From assembly GCA_963794215.1 (NCBI GenBank), contig CAWCCQ010000003.1, positions 372,001 through 436,000 of the forward strand: a DNA stretch of 64,000 nucleotides. The letters are read 5' to 3'. The notes under the pieces are model-generated. The model did no database searches, was not told the DNA's origin, and was given only the letters and a program-made list of their open reading frames with translations. Within the stretch, counting starts at the first letter, position 1, and the number at the start of each line of letters is the position of its first letter. Shown here one piece after another: positions 44,031 to 53,028 of the stretch. The position numbers and the translations under genes are program-made. Source of the stretch: DATKRB01 sp963794215 (GTDB taxonomy: Bacteria > Actinomycetota > Acidimicrobiia > Acidimicrobiales > RAAP-2).

Positions 44031-44816
44031 GTGGTCGTGCCGCCTTGGCCGCCCGAACCCGGCGGCACGTGGGTCCTCGACCTCGACGGCGTGGTCTGGC
44101 TGACCGGCGAACCCATCGACGGCGCGCCTCGGGCCATCGAGCGATTGCACGACGCGGGCGTGCGGACGTTGTACGTGACCAACAACTCGGCGCCCACGCT
44201 GGCCGAGCTGGTCGACCGCCTCCATCGGGCTGGAGTGCCGGCCGCCGCCGACGACTTGGTCACCTCGGCCCAGGCGGCGGCCGAGCTGGTGCCCGCCCAC
44301 TCGCGGGTGCTGGCGCTGGCCGACGGTGGCGCCGTCGAGGCGCTCGAAGGCAAGAACGTGACCATCGTCGAAGAGGGACCCGCCGACGTGGTGCTGGTGG
44401 GCTGGACCCACCGCTTCGACTTCGATCGCCTGGCTGCCGCGGCGACGGCCGTGCGGGGTGGGGCGCGCCTGGTGGGGACCAACGAGGACCCCACGCACCC
44501 GACGCCCCATGGGCTCATGCCCGGTGCGGGCGCCCTCTTGGCGTCGGTGGCCACCGCGTCGGGCGCCACCCCGGTGGTGGCCGGCAAGCCGCACCAACCG
44601 ATGGCCGACCTGGTCACCGCCCGGCACTCCGCGCTCCGAGCGGTGGTGGGCGACCGTCCGTCCACCGACGGGGTGTTTGCCAGTGCGATGCATGTTCCCT
44701 TCGCCCTCGTGCTGTCGGGCGTCACGCCGGCCGACGGACCCCCACCCGACCCTCGACCCGCGGTCAGCGCCCCCGACCTCGGCGCGTTGATCGACGCCTT
44801 CCTCGACGAGGGGTGA
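44031..44816 (+). CDS. HAD-IIA (NagD-like) sugar phosphatase family protein
   Basis: A 261-aa haloacid-dehalogenase phosphatase of subclass IIA. Motif I is VLDLDGVVW (two Asp), motif II is LYVTNNSAPT, motif III has the Lys in VVAGKPHQP, and motif IV has the Asp in VGDRPSTDGVF. Its position matches Rv1692 of M. tuberculosis, immediately before tlyA. GTG 44031 or 44037 is the start; the choice is unsure. The substrate is a small phosphomonoester, possibly a glycerol phosphate. Confidence 0.85.
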   Translation: MVVPPWPPEPGGTWVLDLDGVVWLTGEPIDGAPRAIERLHDAGVRTLYVTNNSAPTLAELVDRLHRAGVPAAADDLVTSAQAAAELVPAHSRVLALADGGAVEALEGKNVTIVEEGPADVVLVGWTHRFDFDRLAAAATAVRGGARLVGTNEDPTHPTPHGLMPGAGALLASVATASGATPVVAGKPHQPMADLVTARHSALRAVVGDRPSTDGVFASAMHVPFALVLSGVTPADGPPPDPRPAVSAPDLGALIDAFLDEG

Positions 44817-44860
44817 CCCGGCCCGGCCCGCGGCGGCGGTCGTCGTCGTGGTCACGGCGT

Positions 44861-44866
44861 TACGCT
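44861..44866 (+). promoter_or_regulatory. -10 box TACGCT before the tlyA upstream ORF
   Basis: TACGCT ends 6 nt before GTG 44873, leaderless spacing. No good -35 box is seen. Confidence 0.45.
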
Positions 44867-44872
44867 GGATCC

Positions 44873-44944
44873 GTGCACGTCAGCGCCGATCCCTACCAGA
44901 CCGGATCGACCGGACCGGTCCGTCTTTTGGGAACGGGCAGCTGA
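44873..44944 (+). CDS. Upstream ORF (23 aa) overlapping the tlyA start
   Basis: A GTG-initiated 23-codon frame (beginning VHVSADPYQTGSTG) with a TACGCT box 6 nt upstream. Its TGA (44942-44944) overlaps a CTG at 44941 in the tlyA frame, where TlyA homology begins. This suggests termination-reinitiation coupling. M. tuberculosis has a short gene (Rv1693) in the same place. The peptide itself resembles nothing I know. Confidence 0.45.
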   Translation: MHVSADPYQTGSTGPVRLLGTGS

Positions 44945-45786
44945 GCGCCCCACGCCGACGGCTCGACCATGAGCTGGTGCGGCGGGGGCTCGCTCCCAGC
45001 CGCCAACAAGCCCAAGCCGCCGTCGAGGCCGGAGCGGTCCTGGTCGGCGGTGCGATCGCCGACAAGCCGGCCCGCCTCGTCGCACCCGGCGAACCTGTCG
45101 TCCTTCGCGGTCCCCGGCCGCGCTTCGTCGGCCGCGGGGGCGAGAAGCTCGATGCCGCGCTTAGCCGCTTCGCCGTCGACGTCACCCGCCGACGCGCCCT
45201 CGACGTGGGCGCCTCCACCGGCGGGTTCACCGACTGCCTGCTCCAGCACGGGGCAGCGTCCGTGGTCGCCCTGGACGTCGGCCACGGACAGCTCGACCCC
45301 CGGCTGCGTGCCGATCCCCGGGTCCTGGTGCTCGAGCGCACCAACATCCGGACGCTGTCGGGCGAAGCCCTCGAGGGGGCCGGTGGCTCGTGGACGCCCC
45401 TCGACGTGGTCACGGCCGACCTCTCCTTCATCTCGTTGGTGCGGGTGGTACCGGTCGTGTGCGATCCGACGATCGCCCCGGGTGCGGACCTCCTCCTCCT
45501 CGTCAAGCCCCAATTCGAGGCCGGGCGGGCGGAGGTTTCGCGCGGCCGGGGCGTGGTGCGCGACCCCGACGTGTGGCGGGCGGCCATCCTTGGGGTCACC
45601 TCCGCGCTCGAGTCCCACGGAACCGGCATCATTGGGGTGATGCCCTCACCGTTGACCGGCGCATCGGGCAACACCGAGTTCTTCGTCCACGCATCGGCGC
45701 GCCACCGCGCCACGAGCCCGGTCTTCGTCCCCGAGCTGGTCGATGGCGCGCTGGACGAGGCCCGACGGCGAGCCGACGGTGCCTGA
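44941..45786 (+). CDS. tlyA: TlyA-family rRNA 2'-O-methyltransferase
   Basis: In the family this enzyme methylates ribose of 16S and 23S rRNA and affects capreomycin sensitivity. An N-terminal S4 domain (RRRLDHELVRRGLAPSRQQA, about 3-60) is followed by an FtsJ-like domain. The SAM motif is ALDVGASTGGFTDCLLQHGA, and VVALDVGHGQLD, VVTADLSFISL and LLLLVKPQFEAGR hold the other motifs. The start is unclear: homology begins right at CTG 44941, which overlaps the stop of a small upstream ORF, while GTG 44848 gives an Arg-rich N-terminal extension absent from the family. It is followed by nadK with a slight overlap or a 13-nt gap. Confidence 0.9.
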   Translation: MSAPRRRLDHELVRRGLAPSRQQAQAAVEAGAVLVGGAIADKPARLVAPGEPVVLRGPRPRFVGRGGEKLDAALSRFAVDVTRRRALDVGASTGGFTDCLLQHGAASVVALDVGHGQLDPRLRADPRVLVLERTNIRTLSGEALEGAGGSWTPLDVVTADLSFISLVRVVPVVCDPTIAPGADLLLLVKPQFEAGRAEVSRGRGVVRDPDVWRAAILGVTSALESHGTGIIGVMPSPLTGASGNTEFFVHASARHRATSPVFVPELVDGALDEARRRADGA

Positions 45787-45799
45787 GAGTCCGCGCACG

Positions 45800-46705
45800 A
45801 TGTCGACCGTGGCGATCTTGTCGCACCCCACTCGACCCGACGCACAGGAAATGGCCCGACGGACCGCAGCCTGGCTGGAGGAGCGGGGGCACCGTGCGCG
45901 CCTTCTCCGGCTCACGCCGTCGGGCGCCGTGATCGAAGACGGGCACGAGGAGGCCTTGGCCGACGTGTGCTTCGAGGACGTGGACCTGGCGGTGAGCCTC
46001 GGGGGCGACGGGACCTTTCTGCGCATGGCGCCTCTCGTCTCCGCCGCGGACGTACCGGTCATCGGCGTCAACTTTGGACGGCTCGGGTACCTCCTCCAGC
46101 TCCGTCCCGACCAGCTCGAAGAGGTCCTCGCGCTGGCCCTCGAGGGCGCCGTCGACATCGAGCAGCGTGCGGCGCTGACCGTCCGGCTCGGACCCGAACC
46201 ACCTCCGTCCACGCCGATGGACAGCTCCGACGAGGCGACCGGTTCGTGGTTCGCGCTCAACGAGGTGGTGCTCGAGAAGACCGTCTTTGGCCACACGGTG
46301 CGCCTGGCCACGGCCGTCGACGGCGAGCCCTTCCTCAAGTACTCGGCCGACGGGCTCATCGTCGCCACGCCCACGGGCTCGACGGCCTACAACCTGTCGG
46401 CCGGGGGACCGGTCGTCTCCCCGCGCCTGCGCGCCATGATCATGACGCCCGTCGCCCCACACCTCACCTTGGATCGGAGCCTCGTCTTGCACGCCGATCA
46501 AGTGGTGCGGGTCGAGGTCACCGACGGGCCACCCGCCGTGTTGGTGGTCGACGGCAACGAGGCGGCACGGCTCGACCCGGGAACCCTGCTGACCTGCCGG
46601 GTGGCGGCCAAGCCGGTGCGCATCGTCTCGCCGGGCGGCCCCGGGTTCGCGAGCCTGCTCGCCGCGTCACTGGCCGCGTCGCTCGCCCAGGACCCGAGAT
46701 CCTGA
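45800..46705 (+). CDS. nadK: NAD kinase
   Basis: ATP- or polyphosphate-dependent NAD phosphorylation to NADP. It has the GGDGTFLR motif (about 71-78), the NE pair in FALNEVVLEK, SADGLIVATPTGSTAYNLSA and the C-terminal VVDGNEAARLDPG. The length of 301 aa is normal. ATG 45800 is preferred; GTG 45779 would overlap the tlyA stop. It sits in the conserved tlyA-nadK-recN order and is probably translated with tlyA. Confidence 0.95.
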   Translation: MSTVAILSHPTRPDAQEMARRTAAWLEERGHRARLLRLTPSGAVIEDGHEEALADVCFEDVDLAVSLGGDGTFLRMAPLVSAADVPVIGVNFGRLGYLLQLRPDQLEEVLALALEGAVDIEQRAALTVRLGPEPPPSTPMDSSDEATGSWFALNEVVLEKTVFGHTVRLATAVDGEPFLKYSADGLIVATPTGSTAYNLSAGGPVVSPRLRAMIMTPVAPHLTLDRSLVLHADQVVRVEVTDGPPAVLVVDGNEAARLDPGTLLTCRVAAKPVRIVSPGGPGFASLLAASLAASLAQDPRS

Positions 46706-46718
46706 CCGGACGCGCCCG

Positions 46719-48377
46719 ATGCTGAGGGATCTGCGCGTCCGCAACCTCGGGGTGATCGAAGACCTCACCCTCGAGCTCGGGCCAGGGATGACCGTGCTGA
46801 CCGGTGAGACCGGCGCCGGAAAGACGCTCGTCGTCGAGGCGCTCCAGCTACTGCTCGGCGCCCGTGCGAGTCCTGGGCTCGTCCGTTCCGGGGCGACCGA
46901 GGCTCTCGTCGAAGCCCGGTTCGAGCTGCCCGACCCCGAGGACGGGAGCGACGGGGAGCTGGTGCTCGCCCGCTCGCTGCCCGCCACCGGCCGCTCGAGG
47001 GCCTGGATCGACGGGCGGATGGCTCCCGTCAGCGCCCTGAACGAGCAGGGCAGCCCCCTGATCGACATCCACGGCCAGCACGAGCACCAGTCGCTGCGCA
47101 ACCCCTCGGCTCAGCGCCTCGCCCTCGACGTGTTCGCCGGCGTGGACACGGCGCGACTGGTCGACGCCCGGCAACTGGTGCGACGACTCGAGGAGCGCCT
47201 CGACGCTTTGGGCGGAGACGGGCCTGCCCGCGCCCGCGAGATCGACGTGGTGCGCCACCAACTGGCCGAGATCTCCACCGCGGCCGTCGAGGACCTCGAC
47301 GAGGAGGAGGCCCTCGTCGCCGAGGAGGAGCGGCTGGCCGACCTCGGAGCGCACCGCGACGCGGCACGGGGGGCACTCGCCGCGTTGCGGGGCCCGGACG
47401 AACCATCCACCCGGGGCCCGGCCACCGGGGCCGACGAGCTGCTCGCCCAGGCAGCGGACCATCTCGCTGGGCGCGGGGCGTTCTCGGCCTGGGAGGGTCG
47501 GCTGCGCGCCCTGATGGCCGAGACGGCGGACCTGGCGATCGACCTGCGGACGGTCCTCGAACGCTGGCAGGACGATCCCGAACGCCTGGCCGAGGTCCAA
47601 CGCCGACGCAGAGCGCTGCGAGAGCTGCGTCACAAGTACGGCCCGACCCTCGCCGACGTGGCGGCGTTCGGTGCCCGAGCGGCACAACGCCTCGAAGAGC
47701 TGGAGTCCGCCACCGAGGTGGCGGCGGCGCTCGAAGCTGAGCGGGCCACGGCGATCAGTGCCCTCAGCCGGGTCGAGACGTCCGTGCGTGGGGCACGCCT
47801 CACCGCGGCGCCCCGGCTGGCTGAAGCGGTGAGAGGTCGGTTGGGCGAGCTCGCCATGCCCGGGGCACGCCTCGAGGTGGTCGTGGGCGAGAGCGGCGCC
47901 GGCGAACCGATCCAGCTGCTGTTCGGTGCGAACCCCGGGGAGCCGCTCGCCCCGCTCCAGCGGGCCGCATCGGGGGGCGAGCTCGCCCGGGCCATGCTGG
48001 CCCTGCGTCTGGTCGCCATGAGCGGGCCGGCGACGATGGTCTTCGACGAGGTGGATGCGGGTGTGGGCGGACAAGCCGCGTTGGCGCTCGCAAGGGCGCT
48101 GCGTCAGGTGGCCGCCGACCGTCAGGTGCTGGTGGTCACCCACCTCGCGCAGGTGGCCGCCTTCGCCGACCGCCACGTGGCGGTGCACAAAGAGGCCCGA
48201 AGGGGTCGGACCTCGACCCGTGCCACCGTCCTCGAACCCGCCGAGCGGGTGATCGAGATCACCCGCATGCTCTCGGGGCGCCCCGACAGCGTCACGGGCC
48301 GGGCCCACGCCGAGGAGCTGCTCGCCTTTGGCGGCAGTCGGCCAGCGTCCACCTTGGCCGACACCACCGTCGTCTAG
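46719..48377 (+). CDS. recN: DNA repair protein RecN
   Basis: SMC-like ATPase of double-strand-break repair. It has 552 aa, with Walker A VLTGETGAGKTLVVEAL (about 27-43), a central coiled-coil region (about 150-350, rich in Glu, Arg, Ala and Leu), the ABC-signature-like AASGGELARAMLAL and Walker B MVFDEVDAGVGG, followed by VTHLAQVAAFADRH. It follows nadK after 13 nt in the usual actinobacterial order. The ATG start lacks a strong Shine-Dalgarno sequence. Confidence 0.95.
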   Translation: MLRDLRVRNLGVIEDLTLELGPGMTVLTGETGAGKTLVVEALQLLLGARASPGLVRSGATEALVEARFELPDPEDGSDGELVLARSLPATGRSRAWIDGRMAPVSALNEQGSPLIDIHGQHEHQSLRNPSAQRLALDVFAGVDTARLVDARQLVRRLEERLDALGGDGPARAREIDVVRHQLAEISTAAVEDLDEEEALVAEEERLADLGAHRDAARGALAALRGPDEPSTRGPATGADELLAQAADHLAGRGAFSAWEGRLRALMAETADLAIDLRTVLERWQDDPERLAEVQRRRRALRELRHKYGPTLADVAAFGARAAQRLEELESATEVAAALEAERATAISALSRVETSVRGARLTAAPRLAEAVRGRLGELAMPGARLEVVVGESGAGEPIQLLFGANPGEPLAPLQRAASGGELARAMLALRLVAMSGPATMVFDEVDAGVGGQAALALARALRQVAADRQVLVVTHLAQVAAFADRHVAVHKEARRGRTSTRATVLEPAERVIEITRMLSGRPDSVTGRAHAEELLAFGGSRPASTLADTTVV

Positions 48378-48380
48378 CGT
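48375..48380 (+). promoter_or_regulatory. -10 box TAGCGT before the pyrG upstream ORF
   Basis: TAGCGT begins with the recN stop codon and ends 6 nt before GTG 48387. It could initiate a leaderless transcript for pyrG. Confidence 0.4.
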
Positions 48381-48386
48381 GGGAGG

Positions 48387-48452
48387 GTGCCAAACCGATC
48401 TACGCGCGCAGCGGCGAGTGGGCCACGTGCTGTGACCCGCCTCGCACGATGA
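48387..48452 (+). CDS. Upstream ORF (21 aa) overlapping the pyrG start
   Basis: A GTG-initiated 21-codon frame rich in Arg, Ala and Ser. Its TGA (48450-48452) overlaps the pyrG ATG (48449-48451) in an ATGA junction, and a TAGCGT box lies 6 nt before its GTG. Coupled translation of pyrG is suggested. It may be a chance frame. Confidence 0.35.
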   Translation: MPNRSTRAAASGPRAVTRLAR

Positions 48453-50101
48453 CCAAGTTCGTCTTCGTCACCGGGGGCGTCTCGAGCTCCCTCGGCAAGG
48501 GGCTCACTGCCTCCTCGCTCGGGCGGCTCCTCAAATGCCGCGGCCTACGGGTCACGATGTGCAAGCTCGATCCGTACATCAACGTCGACCCGGGCACCAT
48601 GAACCCGGGGGAGCACGGCGAGGTGTTCGTCACCGAGGACGGAGGGGAGACGGACCTCGACCTCGGACACTACGAGCGGTTCATCGACGAGAACCTCTAC
48701 CAGGGGTCGAACACCACGACCGGGTCGATCTACTCGTCGGTGATCGCCAAGGAGCGCCGAGGCGACTATCTCGGCAAGACGGTGCAGGTCATCCCGCACG
48801 TCACCGACGAGATCAAAGAACGCATCCGACGGCTGGCCAACGAGGACGTCGATGTGGTCATCGTGGAGATCGGCGGAACGGTCGGTGACATCGAGATCGT
48901 CCCGTTCGTCGAGGCCATCCGCCAGTTCCGCAGAGATGTCGGGCGCGAGAACGTCTGCTACGTGCATCTCACCCTCGTGCCCTACCTGGGCCCGTCGGGT
49001 GAACAGAAGACCAAGCCGACCCAGCACTCGGTCACCGAGCTGCGTAGCCGGGGTATCCAACCAGACGTCATCGTCTGCCGCAGCGACCAGCCCATCTCCG
49101 ACGGCTTGAAACGCAAGATCTCCTTGTTGTGCGACGTGCCGATCGAGGCGGTCATCTCCAACGTCGACGCTCGGAGCATCTACGAGATCCCGCTCGTACT
49201 GCGCGAGCAGGGTCTCGACCGCTTCGTGTGCAGCACCTTGGGCATCGACGAAGCGGCGCACCCGATCGACTTGAGCGGCTGGGAGGCGCTCGTCCAGCGA
49301 GTCGAGTCGGTCGAGCGGCCGGTGCGCATCGGCATCATCGGCAAGTACGTGAACCTGCCCGACGCCTACTTGTCGGTGGTCGAGGCCTTGCGCCACGCCG
49401 GCTTCCACCACGGTGCCCGAGTGGTCCTCGATTGGATCGACGCCGAGCAGATCCCCGGGCTGCTCGGCACCACCCGGCTCCGGGATCTCGACGGGATCGT
49501 GATCCCGGGCGGCTTCGGGGAGCGGGGGGTCGAGGGGATGATCGCGGCGGCGGGTTTCGCTCGTCAGCACGACATCCCGTGCCTCGGGCTGTGCCTGGGG
49601 CTCCAGGTGATGGTGATCGAGGTGGCCCGCCACCTCGCGGGGCTCGAAGGGGCCAACTCGCGCGAGTTCGACTCCCTCACGCCCCACCCGGTGATCGACC
49701 TCATGGAAGAGCAGGTCTCGGTCACCGACAAGGGCGGCACGATGCGCCTGGGGGCCTACGTGGCCACGCTCGTGGCGGGGTCCCAAGTGGCCAAGGCGTA
49801 CGGGACCGAGTCAGTGACCGAACGTCACCGCCATCGCTTCGAGGTGAACCCCCGGTACCGCACGAAGCTCGAAGCAGCGGGGCTCTCGTGCTCGGGCGTC
49901 TCGCCGGACAACCGGCTAGTCGAGTTCATCGAGCTGCCCGACCACCCCTACTGGCTCGGGACCCAAGCCCACCCGGAGTTCAAGAGCCGCCCCGACCGAC
50001 CGCACCCACTCTTCCGGGAGTTGATCGACGCCGCCCTCGAGCGGGCCGAGGGTCGTGAGCCGCGGCTCATCGGCCTGAACGATCTCGACCCGGTCCACTG
50101 A
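48449..50101 (+). CDS. pyrG: CTP synthase
   Basis: Converts UTP, ATP and glutamine to CTP. It has 550 aa, with an N-terminal synthetase domain (VTGGVSSSLGKGLTASSLGR, about 7-26; PYINVDPGTMNPGEHGEVFV; EIGGTVGDIE) and a C-terminal class I glutamine amidotransferase domain with the Cys in PCLGLCLGLQVM and the His-Glu in QAHPEFKSRP. It is intact. It follows recN by 71 nt; the two genes found between recN and pyrG in M. tuberculosis are absent. A short ORF ends on its start codon. Confidence 0.97.
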   Translation: MTKFVFVTGGVSSSLGKGLTASSLGRLLKCRGLRVTMCKLDPYINVDPGTMNPGEHGEVFVTEDGGETDLDLGHYERFIDENLYQGSNTTTGSIYSSVIAKERRGDYLGKTVQVIPHVTDEIKERIRRLANEDVDVVIVEIGGTVGDIEIVPFVEAIRQFRRDVGRENVCYVHLTLVPYLGPSGEQKTKPTQHSVTELRSRGIQPDVIVCRSDQPISDGLKRKISLLCDVPIEAVISNVDARSIYEIPLVLREQGLDRFVCSTLGIDEAAHPIDLSGWEALVQRVESVERPVRIGIIGKYVNLPDAYLSVVEALRHAGFHHGARVVLDWIDAEQIPGLLGTTRLRDLDGIVIPGGFGERGVEGMIAAAGFARQHDIPCLGLCLGLQVMVIEVARHLAGLEGANSREFDSLTPHPVIDLMEEQVSVTDKGGTMRLGAYVATLVAGSQVAKAYGTESVTERHRHRFEVNPRYRTKLEAAGLSCSGVSPDNRLVEFIELPDHPYWLGTQAHPEFKSRPDRPHPLFRELIDAALERAEGREPRLIGLNDLDPVH

Positions 50102-50114
50102 CCGGCCAGCGGCG

Positions 50115-50691
50115 GTGAGCGAGCACCTCGGGACATCGGGCGACGGCGAGTTCCACCAGCTGACCGAAGCGCCGTTGTTGGCGAGCCGGGTTTTCAGGGT
50201 CGTGCGGCTGGGGCTCGTCGATCCTGGTGGCCAGCCCTTCGAGCGCGAGGTCATCCGCCATCCCGGCGCGGTAGCCGTGGCCCCGGTAGCCGACGACGGG
50301 ACGGTCACGTTGGTGCGCCAGTTCCGCTCGGCCGTGGGCAGCGAGAATCCTCGAGATACCGGCAGGCACCCAGGACGTGCCCGGTGAGCCGCCCGAGCAG
50401 ACGGCGCGGCGCGAGCTGGCCGAAGAGGCCGGCCTCGAGGCAGAGACGCTCCAGCGTTTGGCGTCGGTGCGCAACTCACCGGGCTACAGCGACCAACTCA
50501 CCACGATCTTCCTGGCGACGGGCCTTCGACCCTGTCCGACCGACCGGGGCGGTCCCGAGGAGCAGTGGATGTCGGTCGAGCACGTGCAGCTGGCCGACCT
50601 GCCAACGCTCACGACCGACGGCACGTTGGTGGACGAGACCACCATCTTGGCCCTGTGGCTGGCCTGGCAGCGAATGGGGATCGGGACCTGA
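50115..50691 (+). CDS. NUDIX hydrolase (ADP-ribose pyrophosphatase-like), frameshifted
   Basis: The first part (LASRVFRVVRLGLVDPGG, VAVAPVADDGTVTLVRQFRS) is in one frame. After about 50346 the next frame gives ILEIPAGTQDVPGEPPEQTA, then RRELAEEAGLEAETLQRLAS, the NUDIX box with its REL(A)EEAG helix. The joined product of about 192 aa fits ADP-ribose pyrophosphatase-like members. The break is one extra A in GAGAATC. The gene is conserved between pyrG and xerD in actinobacteria. The GTG start is 13 nt after pyrG. Confidence 0.85.
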
Positions 50692-50731
50692 GCCGACGAG
50701 CCCTCGAACCGACCACCAGCCGCGGCGACCG

Positions 50732-51654
50732 ATGACCACCGACGTCCTTTCCACGCCGAGCGAGGAGTACCTCAACTGGCTGGAGGTGGAGCGGGGCCGG
50801 GCGCGGCTCACCATCGCGGCCTACCGGCGTGATCTTCTCCAGTACGAGTCGACCCTCGCGGTTGGGGGACACACACCGGCCACGCTCGGCGCTGAGGAGG
50901 TGGAGGAGTACCTCGCGGAGCTGCGGGCGTCGGGGCGGAGTCCGGCATCGGTGGCCCGAGCCACCTCGGTCCTGAGGGGCCTGCACCGTTTCCTACTCGA
51001 CGAGGGCATGGCCGACTCGGACCCAACCGCCGAGGTGGGCGTGGGGCGGGTACCCCTCCGCCTGCCCAAGGCGCTGTCGGAGACCGAGGTGGAGGCGCTA
51101 CTGGGCGCCGTGATCGGCGACGACGCGCCGGCCCGTCGAGACCGGGCCCTGCTCGAGCTGCTCTACGGCACCGGGGCCCGCATCTCCGAGGTGGTAGGGC
51201 TCGACCAGGCCGACCTGACCGCCGGGGGAGGGCTCGTGCGGCTCTACGGCAAGGGATCCAAGGAGCGGCTGGTGCCGCTTGGAACCTTCGCCGGGATCGC
51301 CCTCGACGCGTGGCTCACGCCCGACGGCCGAGGGTGTCTGCAGCCCGACCGGTGGCGGCGGCGGGGCGACGCCGAGGCGGTGTTCTTGAACCAGCGGGGC
51401 AGCCGACTGTCGCGTCAAGGTGCCTACGCCATCGTGCGCCGCCACGCCGAGACGGTGGGTCTGGGCACCCGGGTCAGCCCCCACGTGCTGCGCCACTCGT
51501 GCGCCACCCACATGCTGGCCGCGGGGCGGACATTCGGGTGGTCCAAGAGCTCCTCGGCCATGTGTCGATCAACACGACGCAGCTGTACACCAAGGTGTCG
51601 GCCGAGCACCTGCGCGCTGCCTATGAGGCGGCCCACCCGCGCGGCTCGCCTTGA
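50732..51654 (+). CDS. xerD: Tyrosine recombinase XerD, frameshifted
   Basis: Site-specific recombinase that resolves chromosome dimers at dif. It has the N-terminal SAM-like domain (YLNWLEVERGRARLTIAAYR) and a catalytic domain with Arg in YGTGARISEVVGL, Lys in YGKGSKERLVPL and HxxR in SPHVLRHSCATHMLAAG. The frame then breaks at a GGGG run (51523-51526) that needs one more G. In the restored frame ADIRVVQELLGHVSINTTQL continues with the nucleophile Tyr (QLYTKVS). The product is about 308 aa, normal. It follows the NUDIX gene closely. Confidence 0.9.
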
Positions 51655-51717
51655 GCGCACACGCCCACCCAGGCCAGGGCCCGAGGAGCGCGCAGCGTGT
51701 CGGCGGCCCCCACCCTC

Positions 51718-51723
51718 TAGTCT
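51718..51723 (+). promoter_or_regulatory. -10 box TAGTCT, leaderless start of DksA/TraR gene
   Basis: TAGTCT ends 6 nt before the ATG at 51730. Confidence 0.5.
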
Positions 51724-51729
51724 TGAGCT

Positions 51730-52083
51730 ATGGCGAGCGACGCTCCCCCAACCGACACCAACGCGGTCGAGTACCGCACCTTGCTCGAGAGCGAGCGGGC
51801 CGAGCTGCGCCACCAGCTGGCCGAGCTGGGGTTCGGCGACGAGGGGGGCCTCAAGTACGACCCTAATTTCGCCGACTCGAGCCAGGTGACCGCCGAGCGC
51901 GGGGAAGCCGAGGTGTTGGCCGGTGAGCTGCGAGAAGCGCTCGGCGAGGTGGAAGCGGCGATCAGCCGGCTGTCGGAGGGCACCTACGGGCTGTGTGAGC
52001 GCTGTGGGCAGGCCATCGCACCGGCCCGCCTCGAGGCGATGCCCATGGCGCGCCTGTGCATCGTCTGCGCCTCGCGCCCCTAG
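51730..52083 (+). CDS. DksA/TraR C4-type zinc finger protein
   Basis: A 117-aa protein with a coiled N-terminal half (YRTLLESERAELRHQLAELG and a second helix AGELREALGEVEAAISRLSE) and a C4 zinc finger (YGLCERCGQAIAPARLEAMP, then LCIVCAS). This is the DksA/TraR fold, which enters the RNA polymerase secondary channel in proteobacteria; actinobacterial members are less studied. The start ATG has a TAGTCT box 6 nt upstream. The M50 protease gene begins 12 nt after its stop. Confidence 0.88.
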   Translation: MASDAPPTDTNAVEYRTLLESERAELRHQLAELGFGDEGGLKYDPNFADSSQVTAERGEAEVLAGELREALGEVEAAISRLSEGTYGLCERCGQAIAPARLEAMPMARLCIVCASRP

Positions 52084-52095
52084 CTCGCCCGTCTC

Positions 52096-53028
52096 GTGAG
52101 CGACCCCGCATCACCATGGCCTCCTCCGCCTGATCCGCAACGACCCAGCGGACAGCGCGGCGGGTTCGGTCCCTATGGGATGCGCCCGGTGCCGGGCGGG
52201 GCGGGAGGATCGGGATCCTCTTCGGGGCGAACCGGCAGAGGTCCCGGGCGCCGACCGGGGTGGACGAGCAACCCCCGGGCCCTGCTGTGGACCGCAGGCA
52301 TCGTCGCCGTCGTCGCGCTGCTGCTGAGTGCCCATCGGATCAGCAGCGACGACATCATCTTGTTCTTCGTCATCGTCGCGTCGATCATCCTCCACGAGGT
52401 GTCGCACGGCTGGGTGGCCTACCTGTTCGGTGACGACACCGCCAAGCGGGCCGGTCGATTGTCGCTCAACCCGCTGGTGCACATCGACCCAGTCGGCACC
52501 CTGATCCTGCCCGCGCTCATGGTCGTGAGCACCGGCTTCCTCTTCGGGTGGGCCAAGCCGGTGCCCGTCGACACCCGGCGGTTGCGCAGCCCGCGCAACC
52601 AGTCGGTGCTCGTGGCGCTGGCCGGACCGGCCGTCAACCTCACACTGGTCGCACTAGCCGCCATCGTCTTCCGCCTGGGCCTCGCCCACGACAGCGCGCT
52701 CATCCATCAGATCGCGCTGGACCGGCTGACCGGGGTGCTCGCCTTGTCCCTCGTCTGGACCATCGTGTTCTACGCCGGTTTCGCCAATCTCGTCCTCGCG
52801 CTGTACAACCTGGTCCCGATCCCGCCCCTCGACGGCTCCGCCGTGCTCGAACGAATGATCCCGGGGTCACTTTGGCCGCGCTACCTGCACATCCGCCGGT
52901 ACCTGCTGCCAGTGGTCGTCGTGGTGATCCTGCTCTCTCTCTACGTGCACGTCGGGGGGACCTCGCTGATCACGCACCTCTCCAACGACGTCTTCACGCT
53001 GTGGCTGCACATCTGCGGCCTCGGCTGA
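52096..53028 (+). CDS. Site-2 protease (M50) family membrane metalloprotease
   Basis: A 310-aa polytopic membrane protein. After a Gly/Pro-rich cytoplasmic N-terminus (about 1-55) come six or so membrane segments. The zinc motif HEVSH (about 100-104) lies in segment two, and the third ligand Asp lies in LVPIPPLDGSAVL. These are the Rip2/Rip3-like, PDZ-lacking site-2 proteases that cut membrane-bound proteins. The target is unknown. The GTG start is 12 nt after the DksA-like gene, suggesting an operon. A small repeat begins in its last codons. Confidence 0.88.
   Translation: MSDPASPWPPPPDPQRPSGQRGGFGPYGMRPVPGGAGGSGSSSGRTGRGPGRRPGWTSNPRALLWTAGIVAVVALLLSAHRISSDDIILFFVIVASIILHEVSHGWVAYLFGDDTAKRAGRLSLNPLVHIDPVGTLILPALMVVSTGFLFGWAKPVPVDTRRLRSPRNQSVLVALAGPAVNLTLVALAAIVFRLGLAHDSALIHQIALDRLTGVLALSLVWTIVFYAGFANLVLALYNLVPIPPLDGSAVLERMIPGSLWPRYLHIRRYLLPVVVVVILLSLYVHVGGTSLITHLSNDVFTLWLHICGLG

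Noticed and set aside
50732..51654. XerD as a mobile-element integrase
   Set aside because: Its position between NUDIX and the scp genes matches the conserved chromosomal xerD locus.
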